A DNA stretch of 64,000 nt, taken from contig OY760134.1 in NCBI GenBank assembly GCA_963663145.1, positions 1,488,001 through 1,552,000 of the forward strand, written 5' to 3'. The translations under genes and the position numbers were made by a program. Each line of letters starts with the position of its first letter. Position 1 is the stretch's first letter. The notes beneath the pieces were generated by a model that was not told where the DNA came from, made no database searches, and saw only the letters and a list, made by a program, of their open reading frames with translations. This document shows positions 34,517 to 44,368 of this stretch, piece after piece. Origin of the DNA: Azotimanducus sp963663145. GTDB lineage: Bacteria; Pseudomonadota; Gammaproteobacteria; Pseudomonadales; Azotimanducaceae.

Positions 34517-37500
34517 CCTTGTCGTGCGGCAGTCTCAATGGTTGGAACAAGCCCCCGGACCAGAACTTCTTCATGCCGCGCAGCATGGGTAAGTTGTATG
34601 CATTCGGCCGCGAATTCAACTTCCTTGAGTCCCCCAGGAATCTCGCAGACCGCCCATAGGCTTTTACCCGAGGCAGCCGCTCTCAGGTTCGCTCGGTCAT
34701 TCTCTATGCTATTGGCGGTCCCGAGAGGATCACGCGGCCTACAAAGCACCTCTCTTCTCAGTGCTTCAAAAGACACGCCAAGCTCATCCTCGCTGACAAG
34801 CGCCCGAGCATGCACGAGTCTGCGCAGATCAGAGATTGGCATCTCTCCTGCGTAGAGCTTGCGTAGCTGGGCGATAGAAGCAGCGTTCGTGCTCCCCATA
34901 GATTCAGCATGCCCAGCCTGAAATAGAATACCCTCAGGAGAAAACTCCCTGAGCAGGCGTCGAAAGAGTTGCAATACCTGCGAATAGGCATCCTCTAGAT
35001 CGACCCGCTGCGGCCCCAATCGAGACCCGTCGTAGTCGTGAACAAGCATGAGCTCAAGCGTGCCGCCCGTTGCGAAAGCCCTGCGTCCCAATGCCCCCAG
35101 ACCAACCATTGCCAGTTGTCCTTCGCTCAACCCTCCCACCTTTGAGGAAGTCTCATCTTTGGCCCTCGATGCAAGCTTCCCCAAGCAGGCTTCGAGTATG
35201 TCGGACAAGGGCCGTGCGGCATCTCTCGGAGCAATCACACCGCGAAACATGTGAATGCCAAGCTGAAAGGTCTTTTGTTCCGCCCATCTCCTCACTTCGA
35301 CAACAAGGTCATCGAGCTTCGGTGCCTGGAGCGCGACCACCTCCAATTGCCCTCTCATAGCGTCTAAGTCGAACTCACGCTCGTAATAGAGGCGCACCAA
35401 TCCTTGTCGGGCAATTCGCGCCGTGTCCTCATCAAACCCGAGCTCATCAGTGAGCATCAGATCCCTGAATTCACGGCTGCGAAGGCTTTCTTCGATGTAG
35501 GGGAATCGCGCCGCCCACCTTGACAGGCGAGGTGCCGCCCCAAAAAGTTGCCCGACGGCACCAGCAACACGCTGCGTACCCTGCGAGATGTCCTGAACGA
35601 ACAACCAAAAGGCTGGAACCACCAGCAGCGCCGCGACCGAGGCAAAAAGCACTCCGAGGGCAAGCGACACTGCCATGGGAATCAGCGCCTGTGCCTGTTG
35701 ACTGCTGCTCGCCATGAACGGCATCAAACCAACAAAGGTGGTCACAGTGGTGATCAGAATCGGGCGGAACCGAGCCATTGCCGCGCGCGTTAAGGCCTCC
35801 TGTTCTGACTCTCCGGCGTCACGAGACTTGTTATAGCCTTCCAGAAGGACAAGTGTCGCATTGATCACTACGCCTCCCGCCGCCATCATCCCGAGTAGAG
35901 ACGGAAGGGAAAGCCCCGGGATGTCCCCGAAGACCTTCACAAACACATGTCCGAAGATTGCGCCGACAAACGCAAAGGGAATAACAGACAAGATTATCAG
36001 CGTCTGAGAATAGGAGCCCAAGGGAACGGCCAAGAGCGCGAATATGACGAATGTCGCGATCAACAGCAGGGGCAGCATGCTCGAAACAATGTCCTGCTGA
36101 TCTTGGGCACTCGGTAGCGAGTAGTTCACGCGGTCAAAGTTTGCAATCAGATCATCGAACAATCCGGCATCAATGGCGGCGATCAATCCAGCCTCTGTCG
36201 GATCAACGTTCGCGGTCACGTTGATTGACCTTTCACCGTTCGTTCGTGTGATCGCGGCGAGAGCCTTGCCGGATTCAAGCTCCGCAATCGCGGCAAGCGG
36301 CACCTCACCCCCTCCCGGAATCTGTACCCGCATGGAATAAAGCGATTCCAGGGAACGCCGTTCCTCCTCGGTATGGCGAACCATGAGCCGAACATCGTCG
36401 CGACCCCGTTGAATGCGCTGTGCTTCCTCTCCATAAAAGGCCTGTCGAACCTGCTTCGCGAGATGAGACAGGGTGAGCCCCAAGGCTTCGCCCGCAGGTG
36501 TCAAAGAAAGCCTCAGCTCGTCCTTGCCCATCTGAAGCGAGTCCGAAATATTCGAGACGCCCGAATACTCGGATAACTTGTTCTTGATAGCGGCTACAGC
36601 GCCCTGCAATTGGACGAGATCCTGACTCGTCAGAAGAACATCCACTTCATCTCTCGGTTGAACCCGGTTGGTGATGAACAGAACCGCTAAAGCATCTGGG
36701 ATTGGTCCATTGGCCTCACGCCAAAGGTCAGACACCTCGTTGGTGGAAAGCTGCCGCGTCTCGCCCGGTGTCAACTGCATGGCGACCTCACCAAGATTGG
36801 CTCCGACAGTCACCCCTCTTGATCGTAGGCCTATTCCAGAGGATGGATGGCTGCCCATCACCTCAAGAATGTGCTTCACCGGAGCTTCTTCGTATTGGTC
36901 AGCGAGCTGTGCCTGCAGGTTACGTGCGCTTGCGCTGAGTTGGGAAACCGCCTGTCTGGTGGCCTCTTCAGGTGCACCGGGCGGCATGATAATTCTCGCC
37001 ACGACCCGGTCGCCCTGGACTGGCAGGAACATCAGGTAAGGCAAGTGCCCGCCCATGACCGTGGCAACCGAAACAATGAGTGCCACCAAGGCGATTGCCA
37101 AGGTCGCACGCCGCGCCTCTAACACCCCTGCGAGGAAAGTTCGAAACCCTCCCCCTATGAAGGACTGAAGCCCTGACTCCAACCTGGCTTGCAATCGCGC
37201 GAACGCCGTTCCAAGCTTGCCCAGGTGTCCGGTGAGATTTGCGGCCCATACAAAGGCCACGGCGATCACCGACAACCCCAGGCCGGTCCGAAGGTTGGGA
37301 GCAAGTGCGAAGGCAGCAATGACTAGGACCATTAGGAATGTCATGCCGAACTCTCCGAGCGGCATGCCGGAAATCCTATGGCCAAGATGGGCTGGCAGAA
37401 CCAACTGACACTCGATGAGAGAGAGCACCAAACAACAAACTACGGTCGCCGCTATGAAGCCAATCATCTGGCCGGTCTGTCCCTCGGCGAACAACATGGG

Positions 37501-38829
37501 CGCGAAGGCGGCCAGCGTGGTGAGCACGCCAAAGGTCACCGGCACCTTGACATCCTGTGCAGCTTGAATGGCACCGGCAAGCAGCCCTTCGCCCCGTTGG
37601 TGGAACACATGGGCCCGTTCGCCCACGACAACGGCATCATCTACCAGCATGCCGATGGCGAGGATAAAGCCGACCAAGGATACGAAGTCAAGGGAAAAGC
37701 CAAGCACATAGAGCAGGAATATCGCGCCGAGGAAGGCAATCGGGATTCCGGCTGCCACCATAAGCGCGAGGTGCGGACGAAGGAACAGGGCCAGCAGTAT
37801 GACCACCAACAAGAGCCCCTGCATGCCGCTATCCATGAGCGCGGCCAAGCGGTCGGTGACGCGCACCGAATCATCCCGCCACACCACGGCCTGCACATCC
37901 TCCCCGAGAAGAGCCGGCGCTTGGTCGGCAAAGCGTTTAATGGACTCGCCAACCTCTCTCAAGTCTTGATCACCTGTGCGCGATATTTGGATCAAAGCGG
38001 CGGGCTTACCGTCAAACACAACCCTCTGTCCGGTGTCCTCGAACCCGTCGACCACTCGTGCGACATCCTTGAGCAGTACTCGCGTACCGTCCGAACGCGT
38101 TTTGATGGCAAGCTGCTCCAGCTCTTCCCCCCAATAGGCTTGACCAGCGGTACGCAGGAGCACTTCACCATCACCGGTCTTGATCGAGCCCCCAGGAAGG
38201 TCGAGAGATCTCTGACGAAGTGCGTCGGCCACCTGCGTGAAGGTCAGGTCATTGCGTAAGAGGGAGTCCCTAGACACTTCCACGGAAATCTCATAGGGTC
38301 GTGAGTTGGTCACCTCTGCCTGGGTGATGGCTGGCATGCGAAGCAGGTGATCGCGAGCATCGCGGGCTAATTCCTTGAGTTCGCGTTCATCACTCGGCCC
38401 GGTGACGGCAATTTCGGCAAAGACGCTGGTCACTTCAAGAATTTCGAAAATTGGCTTCTCGGTCTCCAAGGGGAAGGTCTCTATCGCATTGACCTGATTC
38501 TCAATTTCGCCCAGCAGCCTTTCTTTGTTCGCGTCGAAAAAGAGGTCCACCGTGACGGTACAGACTCCTTCTTTGGCAAGAGAGACCATCTTCCTGATGC
38601 CAACCACGCCTTCAATTGCCTCTTCTATGCGCGCGCAAACACCGGTTTCGACCTCCTGCGGGGCGGCACCCAGGTAATCGACCTTGATGGTGATCACTGG
38701 CACATCGAAATCTGGATAGATTTTGACGGGAATCTGGGTCAGCGCCGCCAGTCCCCCCAGCACGGCGAAGCCCATCAGGAGGTTCGCCGCCACATGGTTG
38801 GTGGCAAACCAGGCGATCACCCGATTCAT
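34264..38829 (-). CDS. RND efflux permease fused to a catalytically degenerate GlnE-like domain
   Basis: From ATG 38829 (ATGA overlap with the adaptor stop) the protein has about 1521 residues, 450 longer than a normal RND permease. Residues 1 to about 1090 are a complete HAE1-type permease (MNRVIAWFATNHVAANLLMG; GMLVDDAVVVGERAHVF; second-half MMAAGGVVINATLVLLEGYN). The remaining 411 residues match one half of GlnE along its length: SDILEACLGKL, VGLGALGRRAFATGGTLELMLVHD, LVHARALVSEDELGVSFEALRREV, EIPGGLKEVEFAAECIQL. In GlnE the corresponding GKLGxxEL-SSDxDL motif carries the metal-binding aspartates; here it is GTLEL, and the RLRPSG block is replaced, so catalysis is probably lost. The fused part faces the cytoplasm by topology. 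Confidence 0.9.
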   Translation of the reverse strand: MNRVIAWFATNHVAANLLMGFAVLGGLAALTQIPVKIYPDFDVPVITIKVDYLGAAPQEVETGVCARIEEAIEGVVGIRKMVSLAKEGVCTVTVDLFFDANKERLLGEIENQVNAIETFPLETEKPIFEILEVTSVFAEIAVTGPSDERELKELARDARDHLLRMPAITQAEVTNSRPYEISVEVSRDSLLRNDLTFTQVADALRQRSLDLPGGSIKTGDGEVLLRTAGQAYWGEELEQLAIKTRSDGTRVLLKDVARVVDGFEDTGQRVVFDGKPAALIQISRTGDQDLREVGESIKRFADQAPALLGEDVQAVVWRDDSVRVTDRLAALMDSGMQGLLLVVILLALFLRPHLALMVAAGIPIAFLGAIFLLYVLGFSLDFVSLVGFILAIGMLVDDAVVVGERAHVFHQRGEGLLAGAIQAAQDVKVPVTFGVLTTLAAFAPMLFAEGQTGQMIGFIAATVVCCLVLSLIECQLVLPAHLGHRISGMPLGEFGMTFLMVLVIAAFALAPNLRTGLGLSVIAVAFVWAANLTGHLGKLGTAFARLQARLESGLQSFIGGGFRTFLAGVLEARRATLAIALVALIVSVATVMGGHLPYLMFLPVQGDRVVARIIMPPGAPEEATRQAVSQLSASARNLQAQLADQYEEAPVKHILEVMGSHPSSGIGLRSRGVTVGANLGEVAMQLTPGETRQLSTNEVSDLWREANGPIPDALAVLFITNRVQPRDEVDVLLTSQDLVQLQGAVAAIKNKLSEYSGVSNISDSLQMGKDELRLSLTPAGEALGLTLSHLAKQVRQAFYGEEAQRIQRGRDDVRLMVRHTEEERRSLESLYSMRVQIPGGGEVPLAAIAELESGKALAAITRTNGERSINVTANVDPTEAGLIAAIDAGLFDDLIANFDRVNYSLPSAQDQQDIVSSMLPLLLIATFVIFALLAVPLGSYSQTLIILSVIPFAFVGAIFGHVFVKVFGDIPGLSLPSLLGMMAAGGVVINATLVLLEGYNKSRDAGESEQEALTRAAMARFRPILITTVTTFVGLMPFMASSSQQAQALIPMAVSLALGVLFASVAALLVVPAFWLFVQDISQGTQRVAGAVGQLFGAAPRLSRWAARFPYIEESLRSREFRDLMLTDELGFDEDTARIARQGLVRLYYEREFDLDAMRGQLEVVALQAPKLDDLVVEVRRWAEQKTFQLGIHMFRGVIAPRDAARPLSDILEACLGKLASRAKDETSSKVGGLSEGQLAMVGLGALGRRAFATGGTLELMLVHDYDGSRLGPQRVDLEDAYSQVLQLFRRLLREFSPEGILFQAGHAESMGSTNAASIAQLRKLYAGEMPISDLRRLVHARALVSEDELGVSFEALRREVLCRPRDPLGTANSIENDRANLRAAASGKSLWAVCEIPGGLKEVEFAAECIQLTHAARHEEVLVRGLVPTIETAARQGLLDPQAADDLFAAVHLWQNLDGFICMTSPGVFDPNEASAGQKRTMADFCGVRDFSQIPNLITDTAMKTSRHLDGILEAMLRVA

Positions 38830-39998
38830 GCGGAATCCAAGACTCTTGGAGCAGGAAAGGCTCTCACCCTCTGACCCTCGACTACTCCGCTCATCGGCGT
38901 CAGGCAAATGGATATCCCGTCTTCCAAGTCGGTGCGCACATAGGCGATATCGCCCTGCACGCGAACCACATGAACGCTGTGGAACTCAAGTTCCCCGCGA
39001 GTGTTAACCGTGTAGACGCCACCTTCTTCTCGAATCGCGGCTCGCGGCACAATCACCACGTCATCGAGCACCTTTCCCCAGATTTCGGCTTCAACGAACT
39101 GACCAACAGTCAAAGGCGGCCGAGAGTCTGGTTGGTCATAGGGAGCTTCAACTTCAACTATGAGGTTGATCAGTCGGGTCTGCGGGTCTAGCGCCCCATC
39201 CGTGCGCACCACTCGTCCTTCCCAAGTCCGCGGAGCGCCCAAAAAATCGGCATTGAGTAGCACCTTGGGAGGGGATGTCCAAGCCTCACCCGGGTTCTGG
39301 AGCGAAATGGACAGAAACGCAACCTCGTCATCACGCACCGGCAGGCGGATCTCCACAGCCTCAATCGAGTACAGGCTGGCAAGCGTTTCACCGCGTCTCA
39401 CGTACTGGCCCACATCCACATTTTCACTGCGCACCCGTCCACGAAAGGGTGCTTTGAATCGTGTCCTCGCCAGATTGAGTTCGGCAAGCTCCAGCTCCGC
39501 CGAGGCCGCCTGTAGCGAGGCTTCGGCAAACCTCAGTCTATTCCGCACATCGTCCCTGTGCGACTCGCTCACGGACTGCTGAAGACTCAATTCCTCAATT
39601 CGATTGTCTTGCTTTTGCGCGTTTGCAAGTTCGCTTGTCGCGGCAGCGAGCCCAGCTTTCGCCCGTATGAGGGCAGCACGATATTCCGTCTGCTCAATCT
39701 CGATAAGCACCTCGCCTTCGGAAAAGAACCCACCGGAGACCATTGATCGGGATATGGCGACGACCTTGCCATCCACCTCGGCCACGAGATTGCTCTCCGC
39801 CTTGGGCTGTACCTCACCATAGGCGGTGACTATTGTTCGCGCGCTCTGCTTGACAAGCGGTGCAGTTCGAACGTCGAGCACCCTGTCCTGCCCTCCGCGA
39901 CGCGCTGGGTCAGACCCCGCCAGAATAATCAATGCGCCAAGTGCGAGGCCAATCAGGATGATGATTAAAGGGCCGAGGTATTGACGCAGGTGGCTCAT
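38826..39998 (-). CDS. RND periplasmic adaptor (membrane fusion protein)
   Basis: 390 residues, N-terminal membrane anchor (LGPLIIILIGLALGALIILAGS) without lipobox, then the biotinyl-lipoyl-like and hairpin parts (VVAISRSMVSGGFFSEGEVLIEIEQTEY, coiled-coil to about 190, FKAPFRGRVRSENVDVGQYVRRGETLASLYS). It bridges the RND permease and an outer-membrane channel. Stop overlaps the permease ATG by 4 bases. No outer-membrane factor gene is present. Confidence 0.9.
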   Translation of the reverse strand: MSHLRQYLGPLIIILIGLALGALIILAGSDPARRGGQDRVLDVRTAPLVKQSARTIVTAYGEVQPKAESNLVAEVDGKVVAISRSMVSGGFFSEGEVLIEIEQTEYRAALIRAKAGLAAATSELANAQKQDNRIEELSLQQSVSESHRDDVRNRLRFAEASLQAASAELELAELNLARTRFKAPFRGRVRSENVDVGQYVRRGETLASLYSIEAVEIRLPVRDDEVAFLSISLQNPGEAWTSPPKVLLNADFLGAPRTWEGRVVRTDGALDPQTRLINLIVEVEAPYDQPDSRPPLTVGQFVEAEIWGKVLDDVVIVPRAAIREEGGVYTVNTRGELEFHSVHVVRVQGDIAYVRTDLEDGISICLTPMSGVVEGQRVRAFPAPRVLDSA

Positions 39999-40090
39999 TT
40001 GAATGCCCCTTTCCCTTCCTGCATGAAAGCTCCCTTTTCGTTCATAAGTGTCATATGAGGCACAACCGGGAGAGATCAGGTCAGGTTACT

Positions 40091-40978
40091 TTAGCGCAAT
40101 TCCGTCACTAAGAATCCTTGGATTGCATCTGCGACCAAGTCAGGCCGCTGCATTGGGATAAAATGAAAAACACTTGGAAGGTACTGATCTCTCGCATTGG
40201 GAAAGCTCTCGGCGAGCTTGGGCCAAGTAGGCGAATGCTTGGAATCGAGAGGGTGCCGCATGCCTTGGGCGACCTTGGCACGTAAGACGTGCACTGGTGT
40301 TCTGATAGCAGGCAATAGTGGGTGGACGTTGGTGTCCGCAATCGAAACGTAGGTCTCCGCTTCCACAAGCGGAGGGCAACAGAGTTCGAACAGGCCCGAC
40401 GCGGTGCGATGCAATCCGTACCGACAATGAGTCCAGAGTATTTGGCGGTCCCACAGGTTGTAGGGGTCACGGTACTTTAGAGTGTGAAACCATTGAGCTG
40501 CGGAGTCCCACTGTCGGCGACGCCTCGCAACCGGGTGCTCGCTGGGTGAATTGAAGATTCCGGCACCCTTGCCGAGACCATAGGATCGAGGGTCTAGTAC
40601 TGCCGGATCGACCAATACAAGGGCACTAAGACGGTCTTGCAATCGTGCAGCCACCTGAATCGCTACGTGCCCGCCGAGCGAATGTCCCACGCAAACAACA
40701 GAAGTAAGTCCAAGTGCCTCTACGAGTGCGCAGGCATCCAAGCCAAACTGCTCCCAAGCATAAGGCCCCTGCTGCTCTGAACGTCCGTGCCCGCGAAGCT
40801 CAATGGCGATGGCTCGACAAGGGTAGCCCAACTCGGCGATCACCGCATCCCAACACCGCGCATGACAGCCTGCACCATGAATGAAAAGAAGCATCCGATC
40901 TTCTGACCCCATGCCAATGAACTCGAAATACGCGAGTTGCACGTCGTTGACCTTTATAAATTGTAAGCTCGGTTCCAC
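40091..40978 (-). CDS. Alpha/beta hydrolase
   Basis: 295-residue alpha/beta hydrolase fold protein: LLFIHGAGCHARCWD with the oxyanion-hole HG, ELRGHGRSEQQGPY, and nucleophile elbow GHSLGG. C-terminal residues SVFHFIPMQRPDLVADAIQGFL contain the probable catalytic His. Similar proteins are esterases, epoxide-like hydrolases or C-C hydrolases; the substrate is not indicated by context. About 90 bases downstream of the adaptor start. Confidence 0.85.
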   Translation of the reverse strand: MEPSLQFIKVNDVQLAYFEFIGMGSEDRMLLFIHGAGCHARCWDAVIAELGYPCRAIAIELRGHGRSEQQGPYAWEQFGLDACALVEALGLTSVVCVGHSLGGHVAIQVAARLQDRLSALVLVDPAVLDPRSYGLGKGAGIFNSPSEHPVARRRRQWDSAAQWFHTLKYRDPYNLWDRQILWTHCRYGLHRTASGLFELCCPPLVEAETYVSIADTNVHPLLPAIRTPVHVLRAKVAQGMRHPLDSKHSPTWPKLAESFPNARDQYLPSVFHFIPMQRPDLVADAIQGFLVTELR

Positions 40979-41213
40979 GGACGATGATCAACTCCATTCT
41001 GTTTGGAGGCGATGAAGTGTGCGGCGAAGCAAGAGGTTCGCGGCGGCATGGGTGACGGCGCTATTGCAGGGCAAGTATGCGGTGTGCAAGGAGTCTAAAA
41101 TCGTGCATTTGAACACGCTGACTGGCATCTATATGCTAGAGGAAACATCATGTTGATCAGAATCTTCATAGCGTGCAATTGGAAAATGGTCCAGTAATTC
41201 TCATATTACTGAT

Positions 41214-41924
41214 ATGAACGCGCAAAGCCGAAATGAGATCTGGTGGAATTTCTACCAGCGTCACGGAGATGCCACTGTGATGCACGTGAATCTGTCCGAC
41301 AACAAGGAAGCAGAAGCGCACGCGTTGAACTGGCTGAACCTTGAGGAGAATGCACGAGCGAACCGCTTCAAATCAGCAGCGGCGAGAAAGGCTTTCGTAC
41401 TGTGTCGTGCCGCCCTGCGCGCCAATCTCTGCGCGAAAACCGGATGCAAGAACACAGACTTGCGTTTCCGAGTCGGCGAGCGCGGCAAGCTATCAGCGCG
41501 TGTTGACGGGGAGAGCCTGAAATACCAGTTCAATGTGAGCCACAGCCGCAGCCATGGCTTGCTAGCGCTTGCCGAAAATGGTCAGTTGGGCGTAGACGTT
41601 GAAGATTGGGACCCCCACAGGTGCATCGACGGTGCCATTAGACGGGTGTTCTCCCAAGCCGAACAAGTTGCGCTTCGAGAAGCGCCTCCCGACCAACGCC
41701 GACGACTCTTCTTCCGTCTCTGGACGATCAAAGAAGCTGTGATAAAAGCGACCGGGGAAGGATTTGGACGCGAGACAGAGAAGTTCTCGGCACCCGAATC
41801 CATGATTTGCGGCAAAAAGTCCGCAGTATTCCGTCTCGAAGATCTGCCCGAAATAAAATGGAAGCTTGTGAACTTGGAGTCGCATCATTTTGCAGCCGCG
41901 TTGGCGCACCAAGTTGTCGAGTGA
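41214..41924 (+). CDS. 4'-phosphopantetheinyl transferase (Sfp-like)
   Basis: Transfers the phosphopantetheine arm from CoA to carrier proteins. Key motifs are LGVDVEDWD (Mg-binding Asp-x-Glu) and FFRLWTIKEAVIKATGEGF, plus the N-terminal FNVSHSRSHGLLALA. 236 residues, normal for the Sfp/Gsp class. It stands alone, 150 bases before a remnant of SulP and a polyketide synthase ketosynthase fragment, so it may be the surviving part of a former biosynthetic cluster or a housekeeping transferase. Confidence 0.9.
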   Translation: MNAQSRNEIWWNFYQRHGDATVMHVNLSDNKEAEAHALNWLNLEENARANRFKSAAARKAFVLCRAALRANLCAKTGCKNTDLRFRVGERGKLSARVDGESLKYQFNVSHSRSHGLLALAENGQLGVDVEDWDPHRCIDGAIRRVFSQAEQVALREAPPDQRRRLFFRLWTIKEAVIKATGEGFGRETEKFSAPESMICGKKSAVFRLEDLPEIKWKLVNLESHHFAAALAHQVVE

Positions 41925-42075
41925 GCCAATTCGTGGACCCGTTCAATTCCTGATGAAGACGCAGCAAACTTGATCAAAGCAGCCCGAAGCGTTCAATTGC
42001 CTCAGCGTTCACTTGACATAAGGTTCTGGCAGCAATGATCCTATTCTTCCGCTGTCACAAGTAGATCATCGAACA

Positions 42076-42543
42076 GTGCGATCGAGCGAAGATCTCAAAG
42101 CCAAAACTGAGCAGCTCAATGTGCCCTCTGGGTTGCTGGTAGGCCTCATTCGTGGATTGACAATTAGCGTGTCCTTGTTCGCACTCGCGAGCATCGTATT
42201 CACTGGAGAGCTTTCCTCCCATGTCCTGCAGGGCGCTGGTATGTTCTTTATTGGGACCGCAATTCTCTCTCTGTTCCTGGCCATATTTGGAGCGTTTCCC
42301 TCGCCAATTTCGACCACTCCGATACCAGTTGCCTTGATCATGATCCTCGCCGCCCAGTCTATCCCTCTGGAAGGGCAGGCACTCTATGTCACCTATGCGA
42401 TGACCATCATAGGTTGCGCTCTCGTCACAGGGATGCTGTTCCTCGCAATAGGCCAATTGCGACTGGCAAACTTCTTTCGCTTTGTACCTTTCAACGTCGC
42501 GGCAGGCGCCCTTGCTGGATCGTCGATCGCCATATCGCGGTAA
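42076..42543 (+). pseudogene. N-terminal fragment of a SulP-family transporter
   Basis: About 150 codons, mostly hydrophobic, ending FFRFVPFNVAAGALAGS, the SulP helix that in intact transporters is followed by several hundred more residues. The frame runs a few codons into sequence that on the other strand is a ketosynthase and stops at 42541. No ribosome binding site of note; start GTG. The transmembrane transporter is truncated and cannot work. Confidence 0.7.
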
Positions 42544-42922
42544 TCCATGATGCTGATTCCGGCATAAACGCCACAGCGGCTACGTCTGAGATCTTCCGGA
42601 TTGATCGCCGCGTCCTCGAGCGCCTGCCAACTCACCTCCAGCATCATCCGCTGCTGAGGATCAAGCATTCGAGCCTCTATCGGGGAGAGGCGAAAGAACT
42701 CGGCATCGAACAAGTCGAGATCTTCAACGAATGCACCGAAACGGATAGCCTCGTTTTTCGCGTGGAATTGTGGAAACTGACGTCCGGTGCGTCCGATCAC
42801 AGCGCCAGGCGGGCCCTCAACACGGCGTTACCACCCCGGATGAGCTGTCTCCAGAAACCTGCAAGATCTTTACTGCCGGGAAAACGGCATGCCATCCCGA
42901 TGATGGCAAGTAGGTTCGCTGC
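42517..42922 (-). pseudogene. Ketosynthase fragment of a type I polyketide synthase
   Basis: Start of a KS domain in two frames. The first piece reads LAIIGMACRFPGSKDLAGFW up to 42840; after a frameshift it continues GAFVEDLDLFDAEFFRLSP, EARMLDPQQRMMLEVSWQALEDAAINPEDL and GVYAGISIMDYRD, then ends at the SulP junction before reaching the active-site Cys. It is a relic of a large PKS. Confidence 0.8.
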
Positions 42923-43681
42923 TAGATATCATTGGTCTCCCGTAAACCGCACTTGAGACAAAACAAGATTACATCATTCCCCGTACCAGAGATTGCCACT
43001 TCCTCACCGCACTTGCTAGGCCGCCACCATTAGCGCGAAAGGATCGAACATATCGATCAGGCACATCAGGAATCTTCGCCTCTCACATAAGGATCGGCAT
43101 GATCGAGCTTACCGCGAAGTACGGCGGGAATCCCGCAAAATCAAGGTGTTACATCAGTCCTCGCAAGAGAGCCCGCCATGACGAAACGTTACCACTCCGC
43201 GATCAGATTCTCCAACATCGTCTCGACCGCTTGGTGGTTTTCGAAGAACCGGTAGCTGACCTCCGTAAACTATTGACATCTTTAGAATATGTAGACCAAC
43301 AATCAATCGTCTTGGCGGGCGGGCCAAAAAGCGGCGCACAACTGCTCATCCGAGGCAGAGCACGGGTGCAGGACGCAATCGAAAGACACCTCTATGAGTA
43401 CGAAGCCGGCGCGGCGATCAAGGCTCCAAGCGCAATTCATCCTCAGCAAGCGCATGCCTCCCGCGTCGCCGAAGGCCCCTGCGAAACCCTCTTGGTGACT
43501 CCCCAAAAACCTAGGTCGGCTTGAAATCAAAGACAACCAGCTCGCGCTCAAACTCTACAAATATCTATCTTGTCACTTCAAATCCCGACCTCCCAAATGC
43601 CTGAGTCGAAGCAGGGAAACACTCATCCTAACGGGGGGAGTAATCCGTTTTTCCAATGAGAACACGGGCACCGAAGCCCGG
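42923..43681. other. Long gene-poor stretch
   Basis: About 760 bases separate the PKS relic from the first toxin gene. One 141-codon plus-strand frame (43099-43524) is open, but its composition is not protein-like and I recognise no family. The minus strand has only short frames. I consider it decayed sequence of the same island. Confidence 0.5.
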
Positions 43682-44104
43682 TCAATGGTCAAGCCGGGGA
43701 ATACCGCTCCGCTCCGCTGCCGATTGCAGGGCGCGGTCTCGCGTGCAGAGGGGCAGGCCGCGGCGAATTGCAAGCTCCAAGTACGCCGCATCGTAGACCG
43801 ACAAGCCATACTGCTCGGCCAACGCCGACGTCTGGCCGAATGCATCCCGCGCATTGGCTTCGTCGACGGTAAGTCCCAAGGCGGAAAGACGTTGCAAGGC
43901 AAGCCTTCGTTCCGAAGCCGCTATCGTCTTCCGCCGTTCCGCGACAAGCAGGCCATTGGCAACTTCGAGAAACCACAGCGGTGGAACCATAGCCTCATCA
44001 CCCACCTCAATGCGCCTCAGCAAGGTATCGGCGCGTGAAAATGCCTGGCTTGGCAGAACCCAAGCAAATGCCATGGAGGCATCCACAACGAAGGCTGCGT
44101 TCAC
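43682..44104 (-). CDS. vapC: VapC-type PIN-domain toxin
   Basis: 140-residue PIN-domain ribonuclease: VVDASMAFAW with the first Asp, WFLEVANGLLVAERRK with the Glu, YGLSVYDAAYLELAIRRGLPLCTRDRAL with the third and fourth acidic residues. The start is a GTG that overlaps the antitoxin stop. The protein looks intact although its antitoxin gene is frameshifted. Confidence 0.82.
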   Translation of the reverse strand: MNAAFVVDASMAFAWVLPSQAFSRADTLLRRIEVGDEAMVPPLWFLEVANGLLVAERRKTIAASERRLALQRLSALGLTVDEANARDAFGQTSALAEQYGLSVYDAAYLELAIRRGLPLCTRDRALQSAAERSGIPRLDH

Positions 44105-44368
44105 CGGCGTCCTTCTTCTACCAGCGATTTGATGTCGTCTGCGGTGAGTGCCGATTGGTCCCCGCGGCGCATGGCAATGGCGTGTCGCAACTCGCGCAGG
44201 CCTTCTGCGGCGGCACGCACCTCCTCGCGCGCCGGCCTTCCGGCGGGTAGAATCCGTGCAACGGGTTTATCGTGCCGGGTGACAACCACTTCTTCACCCC
44301 GCATCACGCGGTCCAGAAGCTGGCCGAAGCGGGTTTTTCGCTTCCAATGCAGTGACGTTGGCTACCAT
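44101..44368 (-). pseudogene. Phd/YefM-type antitoxin gene with an extra base
   Basis: The gene begins MVANVTALEAK and continues in another frame with RFGQLLDRVMRGEEVVVTRHDKPVARI. The break is a run of five A (five T at 44334-44338 on the plus strand): with four the frame would read AKTRFGQLLDR, exactly as in family members. Either a genuine mutation or a homopolymer error. A start at an internal codon (44307) would give only the last 68 residues, lacking the DNA-binding N-terminus. Confidence 0.8.

Noticed and set aside
37378..38259. 293-codon plus-strand frame antisense to the RND permease
   Set aside because: Shadow frame with polar, low-complexity residues and no motif.
43099..43524. 141-codon plus-strand frame
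   Set aside because: No start signal, motif or typical composition; probably chance in decayed sequence.
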